Shown: piece after piece, positions 1-11,295 of the stretch
Layout of the letters: each line of letters opens with the position of its first letter
Position numbering within the stretch: the stretch's first letter is position 1
Source of the DNA: Botryosphaeria dothidea
Taxonomy: Eukaryota; Ascomycota; Dothideomycetes; Botryosphaeriales; Botryosphaeriaceae
NCBI GenBank assembly: GCA_011503125.2
Contig: WWBZ02000002.1
Coordinates: 186,001 to 250,000, forward strand
Length of the DNA: 64,000 bases
Direction: 5' to 3'
Notes under the pieces: generated by a model
The model's input: the letters and a program-made list of their open reading frames with translations, nothing else
Told to the model about the DNA's origin: nothing
The model's database searches: none
Made by a program: the position numbers and the translations under genes

Positions 1-42
1 TATTTCGTGCACCTTGATAAAACTTTCCTGTAAGGCTGAAAG

Positions 43-369
43 TCACTTGACAGCTTTATCATGATTTACCGCTTTCATCTCCCAAAGCGCGGTTTTGGGA
101 ACCTTCAAATCACCTGAGAACCACTTCACATTTCCGTACCCCAGCCCAATCTCGACATTCCAGTCACTTGCACTTGCTGCCTGATTCTCATCTCTTGGTC
201 GAGACTGTAGATCAACGATCTGAGAAATTGGCGATTGCGTATGCACTGACACAACGTTGACAGGGCTTAGGTAAAGTGGCTGTTTCTTCCAATCAAACTG
301 CTCAAGTTTGTCTCTCGGGGCTCCACCGTTGTCACTTGAAGCCATTGCGCTGCGACCTTGGATTGCCAC
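43..369 (-). CDS. Hypothetical protein, weakly supported
   Basis: An open frame of 108 codons lies close to the left edge, with a second in-frame Met at codon 9. The predicted protein is hydrophilic with no signal peptide or membrane segment. Its C-terminal half (Gly-Leu-Gly-Tyr-Gly-Asn-Val-Lys-Trp, then Trp-Glu-Met-Lys) looks more protein-like than the other frames of this region, but I recognise no family. It could be the last exon of a gene that begins elsewhere, or chance. No neighbour helps: the next 3 kb has no convincing gene. Confidence 0.28.
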   Translation of the reverse strand: MAIQGRSAMASSDNGGAPRDKLEQFDWKKQPLYLSPVNVVSVHTQSPISQIVDLQSRPRDENQAASASDWNVEIGLGYGNVKWFSGDLKVPKTALWEMKAVNHDKAVK

Positions 370-3300
370 ATGATTTCTTCAGCACGGAGTGACCAGCCCG
401 GTTGATCCCGAATGTAACAAGGCCTCATGTCAAAGCGCGCACCAACGAGCCGGTTCTAACGGTCGATGCTGTTTCACATCCGACTCATCATGCTGTTTCT
501 TCGAACGACCGGTGCACAGACGTGATGCGGCAGGCTCTGAACTTGCTCGGCTCTCTGCTTCTACCTTAATTCTCTAGCCCCCATGTGATCTCCAGTGATA
601 GAGAATGATAAAAAACTAGAATTTTGTTTCTGAATCTCAGGACGCCTAGTCGCGGGTCTCGGAACACCCACGAACAGGTACGTAACTATCCATTTGAGAA
701 CCAAGTATCTGCCAGCGTGCAAGTCATTGTCGGACATGGATCGCTGCGGCCTTATCGCACGCGTGTTTTTTCCCTTTCTGAGACATCTCATCCTCGCCTC
801 TACTCTCCGGAAGAAGCATCTTGGCCTTTCAATGCAGACCCGCCGCATCAACTTCTCGATCACATGGACGACAGCGTTGGAGATATGCGTAAAGGGGGCG
901 TTGAGTTGGTGAAGGTGACGCGCTTGGCGTGCCGGTCAGCCAAGCGAGGCAAGAGGTTGATTGCTCTGTGGGGAAACCCACCCGGTAGGCGGGCATCGCT
1001 TCAAGAATCCTCCGACAATAAGGTCGTGATAGGCGAGGCCGGTCAACTCCTTCGCGTAAGTGTTGCGGCTGTTGATAAGAGTGAATGAGGTGAATGTGTC
1101 TCGTTCATTATGCTCTATCTCCATGGGACAGTTGGAATGGTGTCACGCGTACGCGGCTTCGGAGTCTCAATCCCTTCAAGAAGCCCGCCACCTCGCGTAG
1201 TTTCAGTGTCAGCCCATGGACAAGTGGAAGGTCCGAGTTGCGGCGAGCTTTGCGCAAGATGTTTTGGCAAACGACCGGTAGCGTCGTGAGTATCAAGGCA
1301 GAATCGGGGGCGAAGGCAAGCAGTCAGCAAGCGAGGCTTGCGGACGATTTGGACCTCCGCAACCATGGCCCTTGAAAAACTCGGAGTTGCATTCTCTTGT
1401 CTTAATAGTTGTCTTCACTTACTTTACTCTTCTGGTTTGAGTGTATGTTCGTTGCTCTCAGAGGGTTTGAAAGGCGGAAGATTCAAATTACGGGTAAGAC
1501 GTATTTCACGATGCATTCAGTTTCGATCCTTTGTTTCGTGATTTATTCATTGGCTACATGTAAAAGAGTCCCTAGATGCTGCCTTATTCACCATGGTTGT
1601 ACGCATCCAAAGTTAACGGTGTAGAAACGGTACTCCTCAGTATTCTTTACGAGGGTCTTATGTGCAAAGCTAAGTATGACTGATTCTTTTGCTGTGAAAT
1701 CTCGTCATCTAATCCATTCTAATAACATCTTCTCATAACGCATCCAGAGCATGATCGTTATGGATTTCGATTGAAGTAATAATTTTGGCAAAGTAAGAAA
1801 ACATTGTCTAGTCGTCTGGAAGATGATTAAGCTAATAACACAAAGTATGATAGGTGGATGAGGTGCCAGCTTCTTCTGTAGGACCAACTTTTTCTTCGAG
1901 CCCCTGTAGTGCAAGTAAACTGCGGATGACGATTTCGGAACCGTTGCCCGAAAATTATCTAGTCTGAACGGTGCTGTGGCGAAGGACTTCAGCCGAAAGT
2001 GCCGAAGTTTGGGACCGAAGAATAAGGTAGGACCGTGAATTGATAACCTTCAAAAGAGATGTTATGTTTCATGATTTGAGATATCGTCCTTCTTGCGTCT
2101 TCTTCTTTGATTTTCTTTTACGAGAAAGGGGCTTCATTCTCGAACTCCGGAGCATGGCGGCGTCTCTGCAAACGAGAAGAACGCATTAGCAACTATTCTC
2201 TTCCCCCGATATATTGACACATTCTCGTGTTGACATCAACACACTTATGAGAATTGGGGAAAGTGCGATTGTACGACACAACGGCCATGACTTCGACCAA
2301 GCCGGAAACGCCGATGATCTAGCACGCCATCGGGCGTGCCCGAAAATGTTTGCTCACCTCCGGTCCACCCGGCATGCTTCGTGGTATGCTTAAGAGTGTA
2401 TTTGTCAGATACGTGTTGAACAGAATGCTTGGAGACGTTGCCAATGTTTCAACGGACCCAAGGCTCGTTTGAAACAATGTGGTGGTTTCGTGGCGGCGGC
2501 ACAGCATTGACAAAACGCAGGGCTCAAACTGCGACGTCATGGCGCGGCGCCACTGAAGCAGGCGGGCTTGGGCGCAGGTGAGCTGAGCTGAGGACACTGG
2601 GGCCCACATCAAGTGCCGCGAGCTCTCGCAGGGCTAGAGCTGGGGAGGGAGTGTGGCTCTTGGGGCTCTTGGGGCTCTTGGGGCTCCAGGCTTGAGGCTG
2701 GGCCCCCTTTCGCCCTCCACGCCTGGGGAGCACAGGATTCGATTCGAGATGCCCTCCAAAGTGCCGAATGCACGCGATCACGCCGATGCAACTGCCGAAA
2801 CCTTAATCCCTCTGCCGCGCACGTTCGCCCTCTGCTCTCTGCCCTCTGCTCTCCGTCATCATCTCATAAGCTGCCTGCAGCCTTCCTCGGCACTATCCCC
2901 GCTGTTGCTGAAACCCCCGACGCCCTCGCCGCGACTCATTGGCTGTCTGTTTCTTACCCAATCCAGCAGCGCAGCACTCTGGCATCCCATCGCCTTCCCG
3001 AAACATGCAGTCTGCACAATCAGAAAAGCCCACCGGCTCGTCGATTTCTAATGCGCCAAGCCCACCTCTTCATTTGCACCTGCTCGTATTCCTGCCCGGC
3101 ACCATCCATCCGTCTCTACTGTGTAGGTCTATAGGCCGATTACTGCAACGACGGTCAGGCAGATCGCCGGGTCCATCCCGATTCAGGTGCAGATAGGCCG
3201 ACTCAGCAGCCCTCACCAGGCTCATCAAACGGTCCTACTTATCGTCTCATGCAAGGTATTACCATCCGGACGTACCGATCAGGGAAAGCCATATATAATC

Positions 3301-3463
3301 ATGTACACATTCCATCATCTTGCATGACCAGCCGCTCATTCATCCGTGCCATACCTTTTCCCGCTCGCTGGTGAACATTATATGCAAGGGCCTCACTCAC
3401 TGCCCGTCCCTGCCTCCTATTCTCCCCAGCCCAACCGCCTCGACCAAACAAAAACAAAACAAA
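370..3463. other. Gene-poor gap, 3.1 kb
   Basis: Several frames of 60-170 codons are open here on both strands, but none shows a recognisable domain, signal peptide or coherent splice pattern. The only clear structure is a 9-bp tandem repeat at 2655-2690. The last ~100 bp before 3464 is C/A-rich, as is common in fungal leaders. Confidence 0.5.
2655..2690. repeat. Tandem repeat, 9 bp x 4
   Basis: Three exact copies of GGCTCTTGG are followed by one copy with two changes (GGCTCCAGG). It sits in non-coding sequence. The frames crossing it read as Leu-Gly-Ala repeats, which is a by-product of the repeat. Confidence 0.85.
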
Positions 3464-3967
3464 ATGCATATCACCACCCTCGCCGCCACCGCGCTGGCCC
3501 TCCTCGCCACCACCGCCACCGCCTCCCCATGGCCACCAACCTACCACAACACGGCCCCATCCAGCGGCGCGCCCTACTGCCCGCCCCGCGCGGCCACGCC
3601 CGCCGAGCAAAAGGCCATCTTCGCCGAGTTCGTGCAGAAGTTCCTGGTCCAGCAGAACGCGACGAAGGCGCTGCTCGACCACGTGTCCGAGGACTACATC
3701 CAGCACAACCCCTTCTTCCCGTCGGGCCGCCAGGTCGTGCTGGACGCCTTCGCGTCGATCCCGCCGGGCGCGACCAACAGCTCCGTCATCAACCAGGGCT
3801 TCGACGCCGATCGCGGCTGGGTGCACTACAGGCAGGATCAGGCGGGCGCGCCGCAGCCGAGCGCGGTGGTGGACATCTATCGGTTTGAGGGGACGTGTAT
3901 CCGGGAGCATTGGGATGTCATCCAGCAGCGGCCGGCGAATGCGACGAATCCGTTGGCGATGTGGTGA
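3464..3967 (+). CDS. Secreted SnoaL-like (NTF2-fold) protein
   Basis: A single-exon gene for 167 aa. Residues 1-20 form a clear signal peptide (hydrophobic Ala/Leu core ending Ala-Thr-Ala-Ser), so the ATG at 3464 is chosen over upstream in-frame Mets at 3320 and later. It follows an A-rich stretch typical of fungal start contexts. The mature part has the SnoaL/NTF2-like layout: an N-terminal helix (Phe-Val-Gln-Lys-Phe), the Tyr-Ile-Gln-His-Asn-Pro motif near residues 87-92, and a C-terminal strand pair with Asp-Ile-Tyr-Arg-Phe and Glu-His-Trp-Asp-Val-Ile-Gln. Homologous fungal proteins are annotated SnoaL-like or polyketide cyclase-like, usually without a known substrate. Four Asn-X-Ser/Thr sites fit secretion. 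Substrate unknown; enzymatic activity is not shown. Confidence 0.85.
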   Translation: MHITTLAATALALLATTATASPWPPTYHNTAPSSGAPYCPPRAATPAEQKAIFAEFVQKFLVQQNATKALLDHVSEDYIQHNPFFPSGRQVVLDAFASIPPGATNSSVINQGFDADRGWVHYRQDQAGAPQPSAVVDIYRFEGTCIREHWDVIQQRPANATNPLAMW

Positions 3968-4932
3968 AAAGGGGGTTCGTTTTTGAGGGAATGGGTTGGA
4001 TGGTGGGGAAGATGGGACGTATGTACATATGAGAGAGCATCTCTTCGATCGAAGAGGATTCGTTGGCTGTACATAACGGCGGAAGCGCTCGAAGAAATGA
4101 TGGAGTAGCATCATGACACATGACTTTTTTTGGACGCTTTTTGTCTTTATTCCTTTTGCCTTTTATGCTCATTTTGAGTGCAAATGTTGGCGATGGCATA
4201 CATACGTTCTGTGCTGTAAGTGCCTCTTCAATCTTTGTAGTGTACTTCTTCCCTTGATGCAGATCTATAAAATTCATGCAATCCTCTCACTTACAAACAT
4301 GTTCCCTTGTTTGAATGTTCGAAACCACCAGGTCTCAGGGAAGACAAAATTGGAGCAGGACAGAATTGATCCTGCAGGCATGATCGCTTCGGAGTTACCA
4401 GATATGCCAGCACCCTGGCCGAACCGAAGTCCCGTCCTGCTAAGCAAAAGATTTGTCAATAATATGTCCAAATTTCCAAAGATCCAGGCGCACAACAATT
4501 GAAATCACAATTGAAATCAAAGCAAGAAGCGTCAGTGCTAAGGTTTATTTGAAATTACATAACCCAAGTCTAGAGTCTCAAGATCTCACTTAAGCTCATC
4601 GCCATTTGTCTTCAAAGATAACCAGAAGCTTACTCTTCAGGAACCCCAACAACGCCGCAACCCATGCTCTTACGCTGAGTATAAAAACATTCTAAAAAAG
4701 CTGAGGGCTCGAGGTTCACAGACTGCGCGAGCTTAGCCTTAACACTATATCTTACACGAAATCTCCCTTCCCTGCATCCCAGCAGCCCTATCCGGCAGCT
4801 GCAAGAATGACCCTAGCAAGCTCGGTCAAATCCATCCGAACCGTCCGGCAAGCGCCAACCCAACCTCCATTCAAAAAAAAAAAAAGACTCTCGGGCATCC
4901 CAACTCTCCCTCTTCTATTTTCCTTTTCTTTT
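3968..4932. other. Intergenic, convergent 3' ends
   Basis: This holds the 3' flanks of the SnoaL-like gene (plus) and the flavohemoglobin gene (minus). It includes a run of 13 A at 4868-4880. I see no gene; short frames at 4113-4502 and 4274-4498 have no protein-like features. Confidence 0.5.
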
Positions 4933-6162
4933 CTAAGCCTTCGGCACGCCGCCCGTCCCGAAAAGCTCAAGGTGCACCCTCTCCTCATCGACGCCCAGCG
5001 CCTTCAGGCCCTTCTGCATGTCGACCATGAACCGCTCCGGCCCGCACACGAAGTACTGCGCCTTCGCATCGCCGACCAGCAGGTCCCTGTCCCTGTCCAG
5101 TTTCGCCAGATCCAGGCGGCCGACGACGTCGTAATCTCTCCCTTGCACGTCGCCCTCGGCGACGCGCGAGACGAACAGCTTGCGCTCGAGATTCGCGTGC
5201 CGCGCCGCCAGCGCGCCGACGTGCTCGCCGAACGCGCGCGCGGCGCTCGAGCGGGCGGCGTGGATCCAGCGCAGGGGGCGGGCGGACTGGGTCTCGGTGA
5301 GGCTGTTCAGGATGGCGAGCAGGCAGGTCAGGCCGACGCCGGCGGAGAGCAGGACGACGGGGGCGGCGCGCGCGTCGAAGTAGAAGTCGCCGAACGGGTG
5401 CGAGACGCGGAGGACGTCGCCCTCGTGCTTGCGCGCGTGCAGCACGCTCGACACGTAGCCCGGGTGCGCGCGGTCGTCGGCGGCGGCGCCGTCCTCGCGC
5501 TTGACGCTGATGCGGTAGTGGGCTGGGTTGGGCGCGTCGGACAGCGAGTACTGGCGGGCCTGCTTGAACTGGAGGTCGGGCACGTCGGCCTGGATGGAGA
5601 TGTACTGGCCGGGCAGGAAGGGCGGCAGCGGCTCGCCGTCGACGGGGGCGAGGTAGAAGGAGGTGATTTCGGCCGACTCGCGCACCTTGCGGGCGATGCG
5701 GAAGTCGCGCCAGTCGGTCCAGCGGCCGGCGTGGGCGTACAGGTCGGCCTCCTTGCCGATCATGAGGTTGGCCAGCTGCCAGTAGGCGGCGGCCCAGGCG
5801 TCGTGGATGTCGGGCGTCAGGGCGTCGCCGAGGATCTCCTTCATGGCGGCCAGCAGGTAGGTGCCGACGATGTCGTAGTGCTCGGGGCGGATGTACAGTG
5901 ACGCGTGCTTCTGGCAGATGAGCTCGACGGTCGGGCTCAGCACGCCCAGGTCGTCGATGTTGGAGGCGTAGGCGTAGAGCGACATGGCGAGGGCTCGCGG
6001 CTGGTGGCCCGTGACCTGGTGGGTGTTGCTGAAGATGTTGTTGAGTTCCGGGTTCTCGCGCAGCATGTTGCCGTAGAAGCGGGTGGTGATGGTGTTGCCA
6101 TGCTCGGCCAGGATAGGCACGGTGGCCTTGATGATTTGGACTTGCTCAGGAGTCAATGGCAT
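4933..6162 (-). CDS. Flavohemoglobin (nitric oxide dioxygenase)
   Basis: An intronless gene for 409 aa, the usual length of the family. It converts NO and O2 to nitrate using NAD(P)H, FAD and haem. The globin domain (about 1-145) carries distal Tyr30 (B10) and Gln54 (E7) and proximal His86 (Lys-His-Ala-Ser-Leu). The ferredoxin-reductase-like FAD domain follows (about 150-265; Pro-Gly-Gln-Tyr-Ile-Ser and Arg-Gln-Tyr-Ser-Leu-Ser). The C-terminal NAD domain has Ser-Ala-Gly-Val-Gly-Leu-Thr and Tyr-Phe-Val-Cys-Gly-Pro-Glu-Arg-Phe-Met. The start at 6162 aligns with the family N-terminus (Met-Pro-Leu-Thr-Pro-Glu-Gln); an upstream in-frame Met at 6249 would add 29 unlike residues. No targeting peptide is seen, so it is probably cytosolic. 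Likely induced by nitrosative stress or nitrate metabolism, but no control site was identified. Confidence 0.97.
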   Translation of the reverse strand: MPLTPEQVQIIKATVPILAEHGNTITTRFYGNMLRENPELNNIFSNTHQVTGHQPRALAMSLYAYASNIDDLGVLSPTVELICQKHASLYIRPEHYDIVGTYLLAAMKEILGDALTPDIHDAWAAAYWQLANLMIGKEADLYAHAGRWTDWRDFRIARKVRESAEITSFYLAPVDGEPLPPFLPGQYISIQADVPDLQFKQARQYSLSDAPNPAHYRISVKREDGAAADDRAHPGYVSSVLHARKHEGDVLRVSHPFGDFYFDARAAPVVLLSAGVGLTCLLAILNSLTETQSARPLRWIHAARSSAARAFGEHVGALAARHANLERKLFVSRVAEGDVQGRDYDVVGRLDLAKLDRDRDLLVGDAKAQYFVCGPERFMVDMQKGLKALGVDEERVHLELFGTGGVPKA

Positions 6163-8125
6163 GTTGAACTTGGTTTGGAGTTGTGCTGATTGGATGGGGT
6201 GGGAGACAGTAGATATATGCTTTGGAGATAAGGGATCCCGGTGGTGCAATGTCGTTGCCCCAGGAGCGCTGTCCGTCTTCTTATAGACATGTCCATGATG
6301 CAGTCTCCGCGGACATGCATAACAGGAGCACGGGAGGTGTTCGAAAAGTCAGCGTGCGGATGACCGTTGTGTCACTCCACCTGGCGCAATATTGCTCACC
6401 AAGGAGAAAGTCGGAGCTCGGGCTGGCGCACGATTTTCCTGGCGGCGCCGGCCACGACAAACGGCGCCGGACCAGACCACGGGCTTCATCAGCGCAGTTG
6501 ACGACAGCCGTTGCGCCTAGTGAGTTGGGCCTATGGCAGCCGTTGCAGTTACGCGATCTTCGGTGCGGAGCGGAACCGCGGGAGCTGCAGTCGCACTTGG
6601 CACGTCGCAGTGAAGCTGGCAGACTGCAAAAGATGAGGCCTAAGGGCGCCCTTCTCCGCGGAGATGCGGAGATGGTGCCGGCCCGGCGGGCCTGACCCGC
6701 GCATTCTTTCCATCTGCGGACGTCGCTCTGTTCACTCGTCGGCTTACTTCGGTGGCATTGTGGTTGGACGGCAAGGTTGATGATGTGCCATGAAAAACCA
6801 AGGCGGCGGGAAGTGTTTCCTGTCGGCAACTACTTTTGGCGGGACAAAAACTACATCACGACAGTGCAGCATGCCAAACCTACAACCACTTTCGTCAGAA
6901 TCCGATTGGTAACAGCTCCTCAGCTTGACGGAAAGATTAGGAGTCTACATATAACGCCGAATCTGGCGGGCCAGCACCTTACATACGACCAGAATTCAGC
7001 TCCTCCCTCTCCAAGTAAAAGCTTTCTTCTTCCATTTCCAGCTTTGCCGGGATGCCGTTACAAATCCAAGCAACTCACCCTCCTGATCTGACGGCTAGAC
7101 ATCATCTGCTGCAGCTCCCACAGGGCTGAGAGTTGTTTCTGTCGTTTGAGCGCTAACCTCATTCGGGCAGCCATCTTTCTTTCTCAGTGCCACCGCTCAT
7201 GAGTGCTTCGGCACTGCAATAATGCCATGTCTTCCACGCTCCCGATCTCTTTATTGTGGCTTTAGATTTTCCCTCTTGTTAAATTGCTAAGTCCCAACGC
7301 TCTATGTGCAATTCGACGTTGCCGCCGCCGTCCGAACACCAGGCGGCCTGCAAAATTTCCGTCGACAGATCGTTCCGGTAGCGAGGCCGGCCAACAGTGA
7401 GCGTTGGTATCTCGCTAGGGAGAAGTCTTAACGAAGCCACGAGAGGCTTCGTTAGTTCAGTCTTCGGCGTTACCGCAGGCCGCTTATGACTCAGACAGGG
7501 CCTTGGAACTCATACAAATTGCAGACACGAACGGCCGCCAGACTCATTCGCCTGGGGAACGAACCGAGCCCGGATGGGCACGGTGAAGACGGCATGCCGA
7601 GCATGCAGCGGCGGACGCACAAGCCTCTAGCGTCCGGGTAAATGCACGCTGTGGGTATTGTGGCGCCGGCGGCTAAGCGAGCTTGTCGACATGCTCTGCG
7701 AACTGCCAGTTGCCTTTCCAAAGACGTCAAGAACCTTCAGTCCTGGCCGGCATGCGGATGATCGCCCGCTGGTGGGTTTGAAACGACATGCAGCGTCTCC
7801 AGGACGGCTAGCGGCGATCAGCCTGAAGTCAATCAACCAGGTACTCGGTGACGCGCCCTCGTGGCCGAGGCATGGGTCCTCTCCCAGCTTCCTCTTTGGG
7901 AAATTGTCCGAGTGCGGGGCTCCGCATCCGGTCTTGCCGTCTCGTGAGCCGCACGAGTAAACAACATTTTTTGCCTTCGAGCTACTGCTGTCTCGATGCC
8001 CATTGGAGGAATTTCTTTGCGATGCACTCACCAGCCCCCCGGCGAGCTTTCTATAAGAAGGGCCACCAGCTCATTCCTTGCTCATACCGTGGCTCTTAAG
8101 CTTCTGCTCACAACAGCTCAACAAC
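6163..8125. other. Long intergenic gap, divergent promoters
   Basis: Nearly 2 kb between the start of the flavohemoglobin gene (minus) and the start of the galactanase gene (plus). Scattered frames of 60-180 codons are open but show no domain, signal peptide or intron structure. It probably contains both promoters; no specific site can be assigned. Confidence 0.5.
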
Positions 8126-9323
8126 ATGCTTATCACGAAGCTTGTCACCGTAGGCTCAGTCCTGCTCTCCGGAGCAGCGGCAGCCCCCAAGCCTGCACCC
8201 GTCTTCTACAAGGGCCATGACTTGTCCACGTTGAAAATCATGGAGGAGGGCCAGGTTGTCTACGTCGACACTGCAAGGAACAACGCAACACGCCCGGCAG
8301 ATGACATTCTCGGCGATGGTGGCATGAACACTGTTCGCCTCAGGTCAGTCTCCTTCTGCACATCCTCCGCCGAACGCCCAACTGATCAACAACAGGCTTT
8401 GGGTCAACCCCATACCCGGCCAGTACGACCTTCCCTACGTCCTCGACCTCGCCAAGCGCTTCGCCGGCAAGGGCTACCACATCTACCTGGACTACCACTT
8501 CAGCGACACCTGGGCGGACCCGCAGCACAACAACGCGCCGGCGGCCTGGCCCACGACGCTGCCCGAGGTGGCCAAGACCGTCCGCGGCTACGTCAACTCG
8601 ACGCTGCACGCCTTCAAGGACGCCGGCGTCGACCTGTCCATCGTCAGCCTGGGCAACGAGGTGCGCCACGGCATGGTGTGGCCGCTCGGCTACGTCGACG
8701 TCGACACGGCGCCCGACCGGGCGCGCGCGCAGAACTTCACGGGGCTGGCCACCATCTACGCGGGCGCGCGGCGCGGCGTCGACGACGCGGTGGCCGGCGG
8801 CGTGCGCAAGCCGGACGTCATGATCCACGTCGACAACGGCTGGAACGTGACGCTGCAGGAGGCGTGGTTCGGCGCGCTCGTCGACACGGGCATCGTCACG
8901 ACGGCCGACTGGGACGTCTTCGGCTTCTCCTTCTACCCCTTCTACGGCACCGCCGCCACCTTCCGGAACCTCAAGACCACGCTCACCACCATCTCGCGCA
9001 AGTACAAGAAGCCCGTCCAGGTCGTCGAGACCGACTACCCCGTCGCGTGCACGGGGCAGTGGGGGCCCGTGCCCGAGCTCAGCGAGCCGGAGGTGCCGGT
9101 GAGCGTCGACGGCCAGATCGAGTGGGTGCACAGGGTCATCGACATCGTCAGGCAGGTGCCGCAGGGCAGGGGGACGGGCGTGCACTACTGGGAGCCGGCG
9201 TGGACGAACCTGACGAGCTTGGGCAGCGCCTGCGACGATGCCATCTTGTTCCAGGCCGACTACAGCTCCTGGCCCGTGACGACGGCCTATTCGAGGAAGT
9301 CGGTGAACTTGTTTAATTACTAA
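8126..9323 (+). CDS. GH53 arabinogalactan endo-beta-1,4-galactanase
   Basis: Two exons, 8126-8343 and 8396-9323, give 381 aa. The 52-bp intron (GTCAGT...ACAG, CTGAT branch) restores Leu-Trp-Val-Asn-Pro, a GH53 hallmark. Residues 1-20 form a signal peptide (Leu-Leu-Ser-Gly-Ala-Ala-Ala-Ala). The enzyme cuts beta-1,4-galactan side chains of pectin outside the cell. The fold is a (beta/alpha)8 barrel. The acid/base Glu is E161 in Leu-Gly-Asn-Glu, followed by Trp-Pro-Leu-Gly; the nucleophile is E284 in Val-Val-Glu-Thr-Asp-Tyr-Pro. The motif Phe-Ser-Asp-Thr-Trp-Ala-Asp-Pro is also present. A 5' in-frame ATG at 8078 exists but spoils the signal peptide. The N-terminal stretch diverges somewhat from textbook members. 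This fits a plant-associated lifestyle. GC is very high in exon 2. Confidence 0.93.
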
Positions 9324-9602
9324 TTTTAATGAGAGGGCCGATGAAACGCAGCTCCAAAGCTTGTGTCTAATGAAATGGAAGCTTCTTGCATCTCTCTGGT
9401 CCTGCTGGTGACTTGCCTGTAGTTCGGGGGGCTTTGATGGAAGACAACAAGAGGTCCCTTCTGTTCCATTCATTGGTCTGTTTGTGCAAACTGCTTGGGC
9501 TTGCTTCCAGCCTCCTTTGTCAATGGCATGCCTTTCAAATAGCTCTGTCCACCCGTCTGTCTGCACTCCGTTGCAAAACAACTGTTCATCATCATCCGGA
9601 AA

Positions 9603-10637
9603 ATGTCCGACGATACTCAGCATGACATCATTTGGGCGGTTCCAGTGAGCCCGGCAACCTTCGGAGCTCGTCTGGAAGCCTTTGCGAACGCCCTACCCGC
9701 ATGGAGGACAGTGCAGCTCTGCCAGAGATCCGGAGTTGGTGGCGGCCGATTTCTCAGCAAATTGCCCCAAGAGCTCATGGATATGATCTTCGAGTGGCTG
9801 ATCCTGGCCCACAGTCAGGACAACCACGGTGCCTGTGAAGACGAGCTGCACTGCTTGGGTCGCACGTGCGACTACCAGACAGCGGTTGACACACGAAGCA
9901 TCACACATCCCACATTCCGCGGTAGTAATCTTAGATGGTTAACATGCATCTTCAACAAGCAACATCGATCCCAGTTGACCAGCAACAAATTACTGGGTCT
10001 TCTGGAGTGTGAATCAAACTTCTTGAAAAGCCCTTCTCGGATGATGGTGAGGTTATCTTTGCAAGGCTGTATATGATCGGTGCTGAATGAAAGGGAAACT
10101 TTGCAGATGCGGAAGGCCTTGGCCGAGGAATTTGGATTGAATGTCCACGCCACTTTCGCCGGCGAACGCGAGCCTGACTCCGAACAAGACTGGAAGTCGC
10201 ATCTCCTGAGATATTCCTCGATGATGCATCCGAATGAGAGACCCCACGTCGACATCACCTTTTGGGTCTCGTCGATCAAGTTTACCAACGCCTGGAGGCT
10301 GAGGGACTTACGCCACATTTACAGTGACCACGGAGAGTACTTCGTTATCGACGAGGATCAGGAGAAGGTTCCAAAGAGCGCCCAGCGGGGCTTCAGGAAG
10401 GCGTCGAGGTGGCTCGGCCTTGAACTGTCTCCACTAGACGATGGAGAAAGTGCGGAGAAAGCTTCTTGTGGGTGTTTCTCCCTCTCAGAACTGGTGTTTC
10501 TGCTGACTCCAAGTCGTGCAGCACGGCATTCTTGGCCGAAACTTGTGGCATTGAAGAAGACCCGGCAGGTCAAGTGCTGCTGCAAAGCTTGCTACACTGG
10601 AAGGAACAGCTCAGCAGCCCTGGGTATTGAAAGATGA
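9603..10637 (+). pseudogene. F-box-like family protein, decayed copy A
   Basis: The N-terminus (Trp-Ala-Val-Pro-Val, then Leu-Glu-Ala-Phe) and an F-box-like helix (Leu-Pro-Gln-Glu-Leu-Met-Asp-Met-Ile-Phe, about residues 54-63) match a second copy at 13222. The frame is broken by TGA at 10074-10076 and resumes in the same frame. A family-like stretch at 10011-10090 lies in another frame, so a single-base frameshift near 10085 is likely. The C-terminal part contains Tyr-Phe-Val-Ile-Asp-Glu-Asp and Arg-Trp-Leu-Gly-Leu. A 54-bp intron at 10468-10521 (GTGGGT...GCAG) would join Glu-Lys-Ala-Ser to Arg-His-Ser-Trp-Pro-Lys. Known F-box-like proteins bind ubiquitin-ligase partners or act as receptors; function here is unknown. 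A multi-exon functional gene cannot be excluded without RNA data. Confidence 0.5.
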
Positions 10638-10875
10638 TTACCTGTGCGTTTACTGGCGGTAGCATAGGGTGTGGGAAAATTCGGGGAGTTCCTCAAGAGG
10701 TTACGAATGCTGCTACGTTTTTGGAGATGGGGCGATTTTTGTAATTTCTGGCATGCGGTAGATCCGTTGGGCCATGCTTGAAAGCAGAGCATTGGTTTAC
10801 GTGGTGATGACGTTAGGCTACTAAAATTGCGGGAAGGAATTCATATCGTGTAACGAGCTGTTTAAGAGATAGCAC

Positions 10876-11283
10876 TTAATTCAAACCTAAAGCTGTCTTA
10901 AGATGAAGATTACATGTTCCACAGACGCCCACGTCTTCACTTTTCGGTGCACCACACTCCCACTCACTCTTGCATGATAGCTCATTCTCGTGTTGCTTGT
11001 AAATAAAATGTCGTGGATAATGGTTGGCCCAACTGCCATGTTGACTAAAAATCGTCACATGTGATTCTGTCAGACTTTCTTGCCTTACTACCTCAGGCAT
11101 CCCAGTTATCTCGAATATTCCATCCTTTATATAACAACACTCTTTGATGCCCAACCCTGCATCGGCACTCTCTCTCGGATCTTTAGTATCCTCGGTTATG
11201 TAGTTATCACCTATGTATATAAGCAAGCCTACCAACCTCCCCTTCAGGAGACAGGCAGAATCTACTCTCTTTTCTGACCTCAC
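10876..11283 (-). pseudogene. Possible truncated paralogue of the Cys-rich secreted protein
   Basis: An open frame of 135 codons, but the first codon is GTG and there is no in-frame ATG in the conserved part, so a 5' exon with signal peptide is missing. The C-terminal 39 residues align without gaps to the neighbouring gene at 11296-11806: identical Gly, Trp, His, Cys, Pro, Val, Gly and Cys at the same spacing. A Glu-Cys-Cys motif upstream is shared too. It lies in tandem, same strand, about 10 bp downstream of that gene. Identity is low (about 20%), so the relation is suggestive rather than proven. It could also be a distinct hypothetical gene. Confidence 0.35.
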
Positions 11284-11295
11284 AACTCTTCACTC

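Noticed and set aside
2613..3134. 173-codon open frame on plus
   Set aside because: Starts in the 9-bp tandem repeat, has no family-like motif, and composition is like neighbouring non-coding DNA.
4807..5901. Long open frame (364 codons) on plus, antisense to the flavohemoglobin
   Set aside because: It mirrors the codons of a well-supported gene with GC-rich third positions, and its translation is Val/Gly/Ala/Asp/Arg low complexity.
8340..9623. 427-codon frame antisense to the galactanase
   Set aside because: Same reason: Arg/Val/Asp-rich shadow of a GC-biased gene.
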